64,000 nucleotides of DNA from JBDSLU01 sp963844435 (GTDB taxonomy: Bacteria; Acidobacteriota; Vicinamibacteria; Vicinamibacterales; Vicinamibacteraceae). The position numbers were made by a program, and so were the translations under genes. The stretch covers positions 62,001-126,000 of the forward strand of contig CAWJOG010000004.1 in NCBI GenBank assembly GCA_963844435.1, given 5' to 3'. This document shows, one piece after another, positions 16,793-29,417 of the stretch. The notes under the pieces were generated by a model, which saw only the letters and a program-made list of their open reading frames with translations, was not told where the DNA came from and ran no database searches. Position 1 is the stretch's first letter. Every line of letters begins with the position of its first letter.

Positions 16793-19700
16793 CTAGCGGA
16801 GCACCACCGACCCTTGGCCGCAGATGCGCTCGACCGCGAGGACCAGGTCGTCCGACGGCCGCACCCGCAGCTGCGGCACCTCCGCCTTGACCAGCAGCGG
16901 GCCGGCCGCCTCGCGCCGGACGCGCAGCTCGAACTGCACCCGCTTGTCGCCGCGATGGCGGAGGAACACGTCGGCGAGCGCCCGGAACGTCTCGTGACCG
17001 TGCGGCGGCGCCTGCATCGTCACGCACACTTCCTTGACGAAGCGCTCGGTCACGGCCTTGAGGTCCTTGACCTCGGTGGCGCGCATCTTGGCGCGCTCCT
17101 CGTCGACTTCGACGCGGCCGGTCACCACCACCATGCGATCGTTCTCGATGAACGAGGCGAACTGCTTGTACGGCTCCGGGTAGACCACGACCTCGATGCT
17201 GCCGGTCTGGTCCTCGAGCATGAAGACCGCCATCCGATCGCCCTTGCGCGTCTTGACGATCCGGCAGCCCGAGACGATGCCGGCCATGGTGCCGTCGCCG
17301 CCGCCCTGGACCGTCGCCAGCGTGGCGCTGGTCAACGCGCCGGCCGCCTTGAGGCCCTCGGCATGCCGCTCGAGCGGGTGGCCGCTCAGGTAGAGACCGA
17401 GCGCCTCCTTCTCGCCGCGCAGCATCTCTTCTTCCGACCACGCCGGCGCCGCGGCCAGCGCCGGCAGCACGTCGTCGGCGTCGCCGGCGTCGCCGCCGAA
17501 CAGGCGCGACTGCCCCTGTTCGCGATCGACCTGGCGGCGGCCGCCCTGGTCGAGCGCGCGATCGATGGCGGCGTAGAGCCGCGCCCGCCGCGACGTGGAC
17601 GGCTGCGTCGCCCACAAGGCGTCGGAGGCGTCGAGCGAGTCGAGCGCGCCGGCCTTGACCAGGCTCTCGACCACGCGCTTGTTCACCAGGCGCAGGTCGA
17701 CGTGCTCGCAGAACACCTCGAGCGCGCGGATCGCCCCGTTGGCCTTGCGCGACGCCAGCATCGAGAGAATCGCGCCTTCGCCGACGTTCTTGATCGCGGC
17801 CAGGCCGAAGCGGACGCCGCGACCGGGCTCCACCGTGAACTGCAGGTCGCTGACATTGATGTCCGGCGCGAGCACCGTGACGCCCATGTCGCGGCACTCG
17901 GCCAGGTAGAACGCCAGCTTGTCGGTGTTCTGCGACTCGATCGTCAGCAGCGCCGCCATGAAGTGGTGCGGATGATTGGCCTTCAGGTAGGCGGTCTGGT
18001 AGGCCAGCAGCGCGTACGTCGTCGAGTGCGACTTGTTGAAGCCGTACCCGGCGAAGTACTCCATCAGGTCGAAGATCTTCGTGGCCTTCTTGGGCTGCAG
18101 CCCGAGCTCGGCCGAGCCGACCTCGAAGCGCTCGCGCATCTTGGCCATGACCTTGGGATCCTTCTTGCCCATGGCCTTGCGCAGCAGATCCGCTTCGCCC
18201 ATCGAGAAGCCGGCCAGGTCGCGCGCGATGCGCATGACCTGCTCCTGGTAGGCAATCACCCCGTAGGTGTCGCGCAGGACCGGCTCGAGCTTCTTGTCCT
18301 CGTACTTGATGTCGACGCGCCCGTGCTTGCGGGCGATGTAGTCGTCGACGACCCCGGCCCGCAGCGGGCCGGGCCGATAGAGCGCGTTCAGCGCGATCAG
18401 ATCGTCGAAGCGCTGCGGCTTGGCCTTGCGCAGCGTCTCGCGCATGCCCGACGACTCGAACTGGAAGACGCCGGCGGTGCGGCCCTCGCTGAACAGCTGG
18501 TAGGCCTTGCGCACGCGCTCCTTGCCCTCGTCGTCGGGCGCGTCCTCGACGTTCAGCGGCAGCGCGTCGAGCTCGATGGAGATGCCGTCCGTGCGCCTCA
18601 GCTCGGCGAGCGCGTCGTCGAGCAGGGTGAGCGTGGACAACCCGAGGAAGTCCATCTTCAGGAGACCGACGCGCTCGATCTCCTTCATCGCCCACTGGGT
18701 CGTGATTTCGTCCTGCTTGCCCTTGTAGAGCGGCGCGAACTCGGTGATCGGCCTCGGCGCGATGACGACGCCGGCGGCGTGGACCGAGGCGTGCCGGGTC
18801 ATGCCCTCGAGGCGCCGGCCGATGTCGAGCAGCTCCTTGACCTTCGGATCGCGGGTGAAGAGCTCCTTGAGGCCCGGGCTCTCCTCGAGCGCCTTGTCCA
18901 GCGTCATGTCGAGCGCCGGCGGGATCAGCTTGGCGACCTTGTCGACGTCGGCGAACGGCATGTCGAGCACGCGGCCGACGTCGCGGACCACGGCCTTCGC
19001 CTTCATCGTCCCGAAGGTGATGATCTGGGCGACGTTCTCGCGGCCGTACTTGCGCGTGACGTAGTCGATGACCTCGCCGCGGCGGCGCTCGCAGAAGTCG
19101 ATGTCGATATCCGGCAGCGACACCCGCTCGGGGTTGAGGAAGCGCTCGAAGATCAGATCGAACTCAATCGGATCGACGTCGGTGATCTTCAGGCACCAGG
19201 CGACGACCGAGCCGGCGGCCGAGCCGCGGCCCGGGCCGACCGGGATGCCGTTCTCGCGCGCGAAGCGAATGAAATCCCACACGATCAGGAAGTACCCGCG
19301 TACTTCATCTGCTTGATCATGGCGATTTCGTAGACCATGCGCCGCTCGTACTCGTCGAGCGTGTAGCGCAGGGCGTTGCGCGCCATCAGGGCCTGCAGCC
19401 GCGGCAGCCGTGCCGCGAAGCCCTCGCGCACCATGTGCTCGAAGTAGGTGTCGACGGTGAAGCCGGCCGGCACGTCGAAGTCGGGCAGGTGGTTCACGCC
19501 CGACGCCAGGTTGACGTCGACGCGATCGGCGATGCGGACGGTGTTGGCCAGCGCGTCCGGGAACTCGGCGAAGATCTTCGCCATCGCCTCCGGCGTCTTC
19601 AGAAAGAACTGATCGCCGTGGTAGCGCAGGCGGTCGGCGTCGTTGACCGACTTGCCGGTGCCGATGCAGAGCAGGATGTCGTGCGGCTTGTAGTCGTCCT

Positions 19701-20334
19701 CGCGCAGGTAGTGCACGTCGTTGGTGCAGACCATCGGCAGGCCGAGATCGCGGGCGATGCCGGGCAGGCCGCGGTTCACGATCTTCTGTTCGTCGAGGCC
19801 CTGGTACTGCAGCTCGAGGAAGAAGTTGTCGGGGCCGAGGATGTCGCGATAGGTCGCGGCCGCGGTGCGGGCCTTCTCCAGCCGATCCTTGTAGATGCCT
19901 TCGGCGACCTCGCCCTTGAGACAGCTCGACAGGCCGATCAGCCCTTTGCTGTGCTGCGCCAGCAGGTCCTTGTCGATGCGCGGCTTGTAGTAGAAGCCTT
20001 CCGTGTAGCCGGACGAGACCAGCTTGATCAGGTTGTGGAAGCCCTCGTTGGTCTCGGCCAGCAGCACCAGGTGGTTGGCCGTCTCCCCCGGCGTCCCGCT
20101 CTTGGTGCGGCGATCGCCCGGGGCGACGTAGACCTCGCAGCCGAGGATCGGCTTGACGCCCTTCTTCCGCGCGTAGTCGTGGAAGGTGACCGCCGAGAAC
20201 ATGTTGCCGTGCTCGGTCACCGCGAGCGCCGGCATGCCCAGCTTCTGCGCCTGGTCGAGCAGCTCCTCGACGCGGCAGGCGCCGTCGAGCAGCGAGAACT
20301 CCGTGTGGAGGTGGAGATGGACGAAGTCGCTCAC
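16793..20334 (-). CDS. dnaE: DNA polymerase III subunit alpha, one frameshift
   Basis: This is the replicative polymerase. The N-terminal PHP domain starts MSDFVHLHLHTEFSLLDGA. The palm contains PGRGSAAGSVVAWCL and the catalytic LPDIDIDFCERRRGEVI. Further on are FNKSHSTTYALLAYQTAYLK, a helix-hairpin-helix region and an OB fold (IVSGCRIVKTRKGDRMAVF). The frame breaks at about 19294-19297: the coding strand reads GCGGGTACTTCCTGA where GCGGGCTACTTCCTG would give the family-typical KYAGYFLIVWDF. One missing base explains it. Because this gene is essential, a sequencing indel is the best explanation. Joined length is about 1180 residues, normal for DnaE. Confidence 0.93.
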
Positions 20335-20359
20335 TGGGCGGTGCCCCGATCCCGATCCG

Positions 20360-21898
<1,539 letters not shown>

Positions 21899-21970
21899 GG
21901 CGGTGGCGGCGGTGGCGTTCACAGGTGGTGGGTGTGCGGACCGGAGTCGGGACCGGCGTGGCGAAGCGGG

Positions 21971-21976
21971 TATTAT
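21971..21976 (+). promoter_or_regulatory. Predicted -10 element of the PQQ-propeller gene
   Basis: TATTAT lies 6 nt before the GTG start at 21983, at the distance expected if transcription begins at the start codon. No good -35 is visible. The interval 21899-21970 separates this gene from the divergent guaA and must hold both promoters. Confidence 0.4.
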
Positions 21977-21982
21977 ATCGAG

Positions 21983-23362
21983 GTGCCTCCGGTCGAACGC
22001 ACCAGATCTGGTGGTCGGTGCGCGTCGCTCCACAGGCTCTTGGTGGTCGCCGGCCGGTTGGTCGCCCACCGTGCCGCTCCCGTCGCGCTCCTGTGCGGGC
22101 TGGCGTCCGCCGCCGTCGGGCAGCCGGCGGCCCGGCCTCGTCCGGCCGCGCCGCCCAAGGCTGGCGCCGGCGCCCAGGCGCCGCTCGATCGGCGGCTCTT
22201 CCCCTTCTCCCCGCTCGAAGCAGCGTGGACCAACGACATCGTCGTGTCGCCCTCCGCCCCCTCGGCGACCGACGGCGTCCGCCTGTACGTGCCCGCGTCG
22301 TCCGGCGTCATTTTCGTCTTCGGGCTGGCCACCGGCCCCATTCTCTTTTCGCGGCCCTATCCAACGAAGCTGGTGCCGGTCGTGGCCGACGGCCGCGTCC
22401 TCGTGACCGGCGACACGGTCATCGACGCCTTGAAGGCGGACGATTGCTCGCCGCTGTGGAAGGCGCTGCTGGCGGCGCCGGCGGCGTTCGCGCCGATCGC
22501 GCGCGGGGGCTGGGTGTTCGTGGCGCTGACCGACGGGGCGGTGGCCGGTCTGCGCGCCGACACCGGCGAGGCGGTCTGGCGCGCGGCGATCGGGCAGCCG
22601 GCGGCGGCTCCCGTCGTCGAGGGCGATCGCCTCTATGCGGCGGCCACCGGCGGAGCGCTGCAGGCCCTCTCGGTCACGGATGGGACGCCGATGTGGCGGG
22701 CCACCCTGGACGGCGACGCGACGGCGATGGCGGCTGTCGCCGGCCACGTCTTCGTCGCCACGAGCGGCCGCTGGCTCTACGCCCTCGACGCCGATCGCGG
22801 CCGCGTGCGCTGGCGCTTTCGCATCCAGGGCGCGGCGATCGGGCTGGCGGTCGACGAGGATCGCGTCGTCGCGGTGACGCTCGACCAGACCGTCCGGGCC
22901 TTCAAGATCGGCAGCGGCGCGCAGGCGTGGCGGCAGGAGCTCTCCTTCCGGCCGGCCGGCGGGCCGGTGATCACGGGAGCCAGCGTCCTGGTCACCGGCT
23001 TCGCCCCGTCGGTTCGGGCGATCGATCGGAGAACGGGCGACCTCCAGGGCCTCTACAAGATCCCGCTCGAGACCAACGCCAGCGGCATCACGCTCGAGAC
23101 GTTGTCGGCCGGCCCGGTGCTCGCCGAGCGCGCCACGGTCTTCGAGGACATGCTGGTGCTGGTGACGCAGCACGGCATCGTGCACGCCGCGCGGCGCGTC
23201 TTCGATCCGGCGGCCTCGCCCATCACGGTGCTGCCTGGCACTCCCGTGGCGGTCCCCGCGCCGCCGCCGGGAATGCCGGAGGCGCCCGCTCCGTCAGCGG
23301 CACCGCGACCCGCCCCGACCCCTCCGGCCCCGACGGCTCCGGCCACGCCGCCAGCTCGATGA
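21983..23362 (+). CDS. PQQ-binding-like beta-propeller repeat protein, probably exported
   Basis: This 459-residue protein has repeated PQQ-type blades. Typical blade cores are TGEAVWRAAIGQPAAAPVV, GDRLYAAATGGALQALSVTD, GRWLYALDADRGRVRWRFRI and RAFKIGSGAQAWRQELSF. The N-terminus contains a hydrophobic stretch (VAPVALLCGLASAAVG-like, about residues 33-48), which could be a signal peptide. The C-terminus is Pro/Ala-rich. Blades of this kind act as scaffolds (for example BamB) or bind quinone cofactor; catalytic residues of alcohol dehydrogenases are not evident. The start is uncertain: GTG 21983 is favoured by the adjacent -10, though internal GTG/TTG codons nearer the signal peptide are possible. 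Next downstream is a sensor kinase. Confidence 0.7.
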   Translation: MPPVERTRSGGRCASLHRLLVVAGRLVAHRAAPVALLCGLASAAVGQPAARPRPAAPPKAGAGAQAPLDRRLFPFSPLEAAWTNDIVVSPSAPSATDGVRLYVPASSGVIFVFGLATGPILFSRPYPTKLVPVVADGRVLVTGDTVIDALKADDCSPLWKALLAAPAAFAPIARGGWVFVALTDGAVAGLRADTGEAVWRAAIGQPAAAPVVEGDRLYAAATGGALQALSVTDGTPMWRATLDGDATAMAAVAGHVFVATSGRWLYALDADRGRVRWRFRIQGAAIGLAVDEDRVVAVTLDQTVRAFKIGSGAQAWRQELSFRPAGGPVITGASVLVTGFAPSVRAIDRRTGDLQGLYKIPLETNASGITLETLSAGPVLAERATVFEDMLVLVTQHGIVHAARRVFDPAASPITVLPGTPVAVPAPPPGMPEAPAPSAAPRPAPTPPAPTAPATPPAR

Positions 23363-23411
23363 ACGGCCGCATCAGGCCGCGGGCGACACGGTATCCTGCT
23401 GGAGCCCGCCC

Positions 23412-26400
23412 GTGCCTGCCGACGGACCGCCCGATCCCGAGCCGATGCGCGACACCACGTCAGACGCCCCGACCGAGACCGCCGCTCGCCGGCGCGTCGG
23501 GCGCGCCGCCCGGCTGATCGCCGCCGGCCTCCTGGTCGCCGCCGGCATCGCGGCGGCCGGCCGCGGCCTCGTCGCGTGGCGGCTCGGCGACGACGCCGCG
23601 ATCAGGGCCGGCCTCGAGTCCGACGCCCGCCGGCACGTCGCCCACCTCATCACCGATCTGCAGCGGATGGCCGCGACGCTGGCGCGGCAGCCGGACGTGC
23701 GGGCCGGCTTGCGTGACGAGCTCGAGTCGCCGCGCCGCCTGTTCGCCGCCATCGACACGCTGCTCGATCCGGCCGCGGACGGGCCGGCCCTGACGATCTA
23801 CGGCGCGACCGGGCGTCCACTCGCGTGGGCCGGACGGCCGTCGGAGCTGCCGCGCGATCGCGTGCTCGACCGCGCCAACCTGTTCGTCGCCCACGCCGCG
23901 CTCGGTCTGCGGCTCGTGGCCATCGAGCCCATCGCCGAATCGGCGACGAACGCGCGCCGCCTCGGGACGGTGGCGGCGGAAGCGCGGCTGTCGGTGCCGG
24001 ACGCCAGCCGCCAGGGCGAGACCTACGTCGTCGACACGACCTACGGGCCGGTGACCTTCCGGCGATCGTTCAGCGATCGGGCCCCGGACGCGAAGGGCTT
24101 CGTCATCGCCGGACCGAGCGGCGCGCCGCTGCTCGAAGCGACCATCGCGCCGGACGCAGGCGCGGCGGCGCGGGCCGTGTGGCTGGCGCGGGTCGATCGT
24201 CTGGCGCTCGCCGCGCTGGCGCTCGTCCTGACGGTCGCCGCGACGGTCGTGGTGCTGGAGCGCCAGGGCCTGCGCCAGCCGCGGGCGCGTGCCAGCGCGA
24301 CGGCGCTGGCCATCGTGCCTCGTGTGGCTGGCCTGGCTCGCCGCGACGACCGCGGTGACGCGCGGCACGACCGCGGCGACGTCGCTCTGGGGCGCGCTCG
24401 CCGACGCCGCCACCTCACCCGCCGACTTCGCCGTGACCGGGCTGGCGCTCCTCGTCAGCGTGATGCTGCTCGTCGATCCGGTCAGGCGCGCCATCCTCGC
24501 GCGACGCGGCCGCCGGCACGCGGAGAGCCACGGATTCGGCGACGCGGTCTTCAGCGTGGCCCTGCAGGTGCTCGCCGGCCTCGTGCTGATCGGCCTGCAC
24601 ATCGGCCTCTTCGCCCTGGTCCAGGAAGCCGAGCGGCGCAGCGCGGCCAGCCTGCTCCGCTTCGGCGTGGCGCCATGGGAGTCGCTGCGGCTGGCGCGGC
24701 TCGCGGGGCTCGTCCTGGTGCAGGCCGCGGCGTGCTGGGCCGGCGTGCTCGTCTGCCGGCTGGCCCTGGCGCGCTGGCGCGGGCCAGGCGGCGCCGCGCG
24801 CTGGCTGATCCCGGTGGCGTGGGTGCTGCCGTCCCTGGCCCTCGGTCCGGCCATCGCCGCGGCCGCGAGCGGCCCGGCCATCGCGCGCGGCCCGCTGGTG
24901 ATCTTCAGCCTGGTGGTGGCCGCCACCGCGTGGTACACGCGTCGCGGCATCCCGTGGTTCCGGCACGGCTCACAGGCCTCGCGCCTCGGCTGGCTGCTGG
25001 TGGCGCTGCTGATTCCGGCGTGGCTGCTCTACCCGGTGCTCGTCGACGTCGTCGATCGCGTCAAGACCCGCCTCGTCGAGGACGACTACGCCAAGCAGGT
25101 GCGCAGCCACCCCGAGGACCTCAAGGAGATCATCTTCCGCGCGCAGAGCCAGATCGATCGCGTCGCAGGCCTGCCGGACCTGATCGCGTCCGCGGCCGAC
25201 GAGCGCGCCGGTCCGTCGACCGAACCGGCGTTCACCGTCTGGCGCAGCACCGAGCTCGAAGAAGCGCGCCTGACGTCGGCGATCGAGCTGTACGGCGCCG
25301 ATGGCGTGCTGGTGAGCCGCTTCGCGCTCAACTTCCCGGAGGCGGAGGTCGTGCCGCTGCGGCACCAGGCCTCGAGCTGCGAGTGGTCCCTGGTCGGCGA
25401 AGTGCAGCCCTTCGGCGCCGACGAGCGACGCATGCTGCACGCCGAGCGCGACCTGTGCGTCGGCGACGGCAAGGGCGGCGAGCGCGTAGTCGGCGCGGTG
25501 GTCGCCTACGTGATGCTCGACTACAGCGCGCTGTCGTTCATCTCGTCGCAGAGCCCGTACTACGAGTTCTTCCGCGTCCCCCGGACGACGCGCGAGGGGA
25601 CGTCGGGCAGCGACGTCGAGCTGACCGTGTTCGGCTGGGGCCGGCTGCCGATGTACACGTCGCTGAGCCGCTCGTGGCTGCTCACCGACGAGGTCTTCAA
25701 CACCGCCTACCGGTCGCGGGACGGGTTCTGGACCGAGCTGGCGCGCGGCGACGGCGTCGACCGCGTCTACGTCTCGAACGATCGCAACGGCATCTACGTC
25801 GTCGGCTACCCGGTCATGACGCCGTTCACGCATCTCGTGAACCTCGGCGAGCTGACCGCGTTCGCGGCGCTGCTGTTCGTCGTGCTGATCGCGCTGACCA
25901 GCCTGCTGCGCAGCGTGATCGGGCCGGGCGGCTCGCCGCTGCGCCTCGTGGTGCAGGAGATCCGCGCCAGCTTCTACCGCAAGCTGTTCATCGCCTTCGT
26001 CGCCGCGACGCTGGTGCCGGTCCTGGCGCTGGCGCTGCTCGTCCGCGCCTCGGTCGCCAGCCAGCTGCTCGCCGACGCCGAGGCCGGCGCGGCGCGCACG
26101 GCGCTCACCGCGAAGCGCGTCATCGAAGAATCGCTGGCGCTGCAGCAGCGCGAGCTCTCGGGCGCCACCGTCGGCGGCCTCAACGACGACGTGATGGTGT
26201 GGATCAGCCGCATCATCGACCAGGACGTCAACCTCTTCGACACCTCGGAGCTGCTCGTCACCAGCGAGCGCGACCTGTTCGCGTCGGGCCTGCTGCCGAC
26301 GCGGACGCCGGCGCAGGTGCACCGCGCCGTCGCCATCGATCGGCTGCCGACCTATGTCGGCCAGGATCGCATCGGCGACTTCGCCTACCTCGTGGCGGCG

Positions 26401-27429
26401 GCGCCGGTCCGCATCGGCGGGCGCGACAGCATCCTGACCGTGCCGCTGGCGCTGCGCCAGCGGGAGATCGAGCGCGAGATCGCCGACCTCGATCGCGCCG
26501 TGCTGCTCGGCGCGCTGATGCTGATCCTGCTCGGCGCCGGCCTCGGCTACTGGATGGCCGAGCGGATCGGCGATCCGGTGCAGCGCCTCACGCGCGCGAC
26601 GCGGCGCATCGCCGCCGGCGACCTGAGCACCCGCGTCATCGTGCGGACGGCCGACGAGCTGCAGCGCCTCGTCGAGGCGTTCAACCGCATGGCCGGCGAG
26701 CTGCAGCGCCAGCGCAGCCAGGTCGAGCGCACGCACCGCCTCGAAGCCTGGGCCGAGATGGCGCGGCAGGTCGCGCACGACATCAAGAACCCGCTGACGC
26801 CGATCCAGCTCTCGGCCGAGCACCTGCGGCGCGTGCACCACGATCGCGGCGAGCCGCTGTCGCCGGTCCTCGACACCTGCGTCGACACGATCCTCACCCA
26901 GGTGCGGCTGCTGCGGCAGATCGCGTCGGAGTTCTCGAGCTTCGGCTCGTCGCCGATCGCGCGGCCGACGGCGACCTCGGTCGCCGATCTGCTGCGCGAG
27001 GTCGTCGATCCCTACGTCGTCGGCGTCGGCGATCGGGTGGCGATCGCGCTCGACGTCGCCCCCGACCTGCCGCCGGTGCTGGTCGATCGGATGCTGCTGT
27101 CGCGCGCCGTGATCAACATCCTCGAGAACGCGCTGCACGCGATGCCGGGCGGCGGCACGCTGACGGTCGCGGCGCAGCTGGACGGCCCGCGTCTGCTGTT
27201 GTCCATCGCCGATACCGGCGTCGGCATGGACGCCGAGGCCTCGGCGCGCATCTTCGAGCCGTACTTCTCGACCAAGGCGAGCGGCACCGGCCTGGGCCTG
27301 AGCATCGCCCGGCGCAACGTCGAGATGCACGGCGGCACCATCGCCGTCACGTCCACGCGCGGCGTCGGCACGACGGTGACGATCGCGCTGCCGCTGTGCC
27401 GCCGCCGCCTGCCTGATTCGGCCGCCTGA
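23412..27429 (+). CDS. Very large NtrY-like membrane sensor histidine kinase, one frameshift
   Basis: When joined it has about 1338 residues. It holds an N-terminal membrane segment (residues ~34-55), an extracytoplasmic domain, a cluster of several membrane helices (~265-515), another helix near 530, a second large extracytoplasmic region, helices near 820, 865 and 1035, then HAMP (RIAAGDLSTRVIVRTADEL). HisKA follows, with MARQVAHDIKNPLTPIQLSA and His at about 1122. The ATPase boxes are NILENALHAMPGG, DTGVGMD and GTGLGLSIARRN. The kinase core is NtrY-like. No response regulator is adjacent, so its partner is elsewhere. The frame shifts by one base somewhere in 24290-24330, before CLVWLAWLAATT. 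Start GTG 23412, alternative ATG 23445. Confidence 0.8.
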
Positions 27430-27449
27430 CCGACGGCCGGCGCGGCCGG

Positions 27450-28295
27450 CTATTCGAGGGTGAAGGGCGTCTGGTCCGGGCCCGTCGCCGAGAGCGGCGC
27501 CGGACTGGCGGGAACGTCGGCCGGCGCCGGCGTCTCCGGGGCGCGGCGAGCCAGCCGTCCCCACGTCCACCCGATCAGGCCGGACGCCAGGTAGCCGTAG
27601 GCGACCACGACCAGCGTGATCTGCGGGTGCGTGGCGATCGCGGCGATGACCAGCGCCATGAGCAGCAGGCCGCGATACGAGCGCCGGGTGCTCATGTCGA
27701 TCGACTTGAAGCTGCGATACCGGACGGTGCTGACCATCAGGAAGGCCGGCACCAGCACCATCGGGAGCGCCAGCAGGTTGTAGGGCCAGCCGGCGACGAA
27801 GTTGGGGTACGCGAAGACCGTCGCCGCGGGCACGCCGGCGGCGGCGGGGCTCGGCATGCCGACGAAGTAGCGCTTGTCCATCCCCGGGACGTTGGTCTGG
27901 ATGTTGAAGCGCGCCAGCCGGATCGCCGCGGCCGAGACGAACACGAACGTGGCCGCCCAGCCGGCCTGGTCGAACGCCTTCAGGCCCCACGCGAAGCACA
28001 GCACGGCGGGCGCCATCCCGAACGACACGACGTCGGCGAGCGAGTCGAACTCGACGCCGAACGCGCTCGACGTGCCGGTCAGGCGCGCCACGCGTCCGTC
28101 GAGCATGTCGAGGACGATGGCGACGCCGATGAACATCGCCGCCTGCTCGAAGGCGTGCCGCAGCGCGAAGATCACGCAGGCGTAGCCGCAGAACAGGTTG
28201 CCGAGCGTGAGCAGGCTGGGGAGCAGGTAGGCGCCGCGGCGCATCCGGACGCGATCGACGCGCGCCTTCGGCACGAAGCGGCGCGCCCTCAACAC
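27450..28295 (-). CDS. pssA: CDP-diacylglycerol-serine O-phosphatidyltransferase
   Basis: This integral membrane enzyme makes phosphatidylserine from CDP-diacylglycerol and serine. The CDP-alcohol phosphotransferase motif is DMLDGRVARLTGTSSAFGVE followed by FDSLAD, with correct spacing of the three Asp residues. It has about eight hydrophobic helices and a Pro/Ala-rich C-terminal tail. Start ATG 28295 overlaps the end of psd by 7 nt, so PS synthesis and decarboxylation are encoded together. The stop lies inside a small GCCGGC/GCCGGC hairpin shared with the convergent kinase gene. Confidence 0.92.
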   Translation of the reverse strand: MLRARRFVPKARVDRVRMRRGAYLLPSLLTLGNLFCGYACVIFALRHAFEQAAMFIGVAIVLDMLDGRVARLTGTSSAFGVEFDSLADVVSFGMAPAVLCFAWGLKAFDQAGWAATFVFVSAAAIRLARFNIQTNVPGMDKRYFVGMPSPAAAGVPAATVFAYPNFVAGWPYNLLALPMVLVPAFLMVSTVRYRSFKSIDMSTRRSYRGLLLMALVIAAIATHPQITLVVVAYGYLASGLIGWTWGRLARRAPETPAPADVPASPAPLSATGPDQTPFTLE

Positions 28296-28945
28296 GGGGT
28301 GCCGTCCTTGCGGGACGGGAATTCGGCGAGCCGCGTCTCCCCCGCCCGCACGGTCTCGCCCGCCTTGACCAGCAGCCGCGCGTCCCGGTCGACGAAGACG
28401 TCCATGCGCGAACCGAACTTCATCAGCCCGAAGCGATCGCCGGTCTTCACCGTCTCGCCTTCACGCACGCGGCAGACGACGCGCCGCGCCAGCACGCCGA
28501 CCACCTGGCGGAAGACGACGGTGCGGCCGTCGCGCTCGACCCAGAGCTCGGTGCGCTCGTTCTGGGCGCCGGATTCGGAGCGGTAGGCGGGCAGGAAGCG
28601 TCCCGGCTGGTAGGTGACGCGGGTCAACGTGCCCCCGAACGGGACGCGGTTGATGTGGACGTCCATCGGCGACAGGAAGATGCTGATCTGCTGCCAGTCA
28701 CCCTCGGGGGCGACCGACGGCTCGCCCGGTCCCGCGACCATCACCCGGCCATCGGCCGGTGACAGCACGGCGAGCGCGTCGGAGCCGATGACGCGATCGG
28801 GATCACGGAAAAAGAAGCCCAGGAACGCCGCCAGCAGCACGAAGGGGATCGCCCACCACCACCCCGAGCCGAGCCAGGCGGCCAGCGCCGCCAGCACCAG
28901 CGCGCCGCCGACGAAGGGCGCGCCTGCACGATCGATCCCCATCAT
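28289..28945 (-). CDS. psd: Phosphatidylserine decarboxylase, short archaeal-type proenzyme
   Basis: This enzyme converts phosphatidylserine to phosphatidylethanolamine using a pyruvoyl group made by self-cleavage. The cleavage region is GLMKFGSRMDVFVDRDARLL; the short PSD subfamily uses Gly-Ser-Arg where E. coli has Gly-Ser-Thr. Other signatures are FFFRDPDRVI, LSPADGRVMV and ISIFLSPMDVHINRVPFGG. The N-terminus has a hydrophobic helical hairpin. The start is taken as ATG 28945 or 28942 (MMGIDRAG), giving about 218 residues. A longer frame upstream lacks family similarity. pssA overlaps its 3' end. Confidence 0.9.
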   Translation of the reverse strand: MMGIDRAGAPFVGGALVLAALAAWLGSGWWWAIPFVLLAAFLGFFFRDPDRVIGSDALAVLSPADGRVMVAGPGEPSVAPEGDWQQISIFLSPMDVHINRVPFGGTLTRVTYQPGRFLPAYRSESGAQNERTELWVERDGRTVVFRQVVGVLARRVVCRVREGETVKTGDRFGLMKFGSRMDVFVDRDARLLVKAGETVRAGETRLAEFPSRKDGTPC

Positions 28946-29054
28946 GGTGTGGTGGTCGCGCGGCCGCGCGACGGGTCCGGAGCACTCGCCCGCTCGCGGG
29001 GGCGGCTCGTGGCGCGTCGAGGACGCGAGAGCCGCGACCCGCGACACGGGCTGA

Positions 29055-29306
29055 TCAGTAAGACGCCGACGCGGTTTTCGGCGCCGCGACCTGCCGGCGC
29101 AGGATGTCCTCCATCCGGTCTTTCAACTGCAGCTTGCGCTTCTTCAGGGTGGATTCTTCGACTTGCTCGTTATCGTCGAGGTGGGACCGCTCAGCCAACT
29201 GATGCAACCGGGTGTCGAGCTCGTGGTGGCGCTCCGAAAGCGCCCGAAACTCTTCGTCCGTCTGCAGCAATTGCCTGCGAAGCCCACTGTCAAGCGACTC
29301 GGCCAT
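29055..29306 (-). CDS. DUF465 (YdcH-like) small coiled-coil protein
   Basis: This 83-residue, highly charged helical protein begins MAESLDSGLRRQLLQTDEEF and continues with RHHELDTRLHQLAERSHLDD and TLKKRKLQLKDRMEDILRR, matching DUF465. The function of the family is unknown. The start is fixed by a strong Shine-Dalgarno, GAGGAGG, 6 nt before ATG 29306. It lies between rimI and psd on the same strand. Confidence 0.85.
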   Translation of the reverse strand: MAESLDSGLRRQLLQTDEEFRALSERHHELDTRLHQLAERSHLDDNEQVEESTLKKRKLQLKDRMEDILRRQVAAPKTASASY

Positions 29307-29417
29307 GCCCGACCTCCTCTGTCCGAGGCCCCGTGTGGGGCGTTGGTCCATGGGAACGAGACCGGATTCCGACGCGCGACCTGCTTGTAACGACTGTACC
29401 ACCCGGCTCCCGGCGAT

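Noticed and set aside
19280..19300. Programmed frameshifting in dnaE
   Set aside because: There is no slippery heptamer or downstream structure typical of programmed shifts, and several unrelated genes show the same kind of break. A base-call error is simpler.
24970..27999. A leftward open frame of about 1009 codons opposite the sensor kinase
   Set aside because: The kinase on the plus strand has clear HAMP, HisKA and ATPase motifs; the opposite frame has none.
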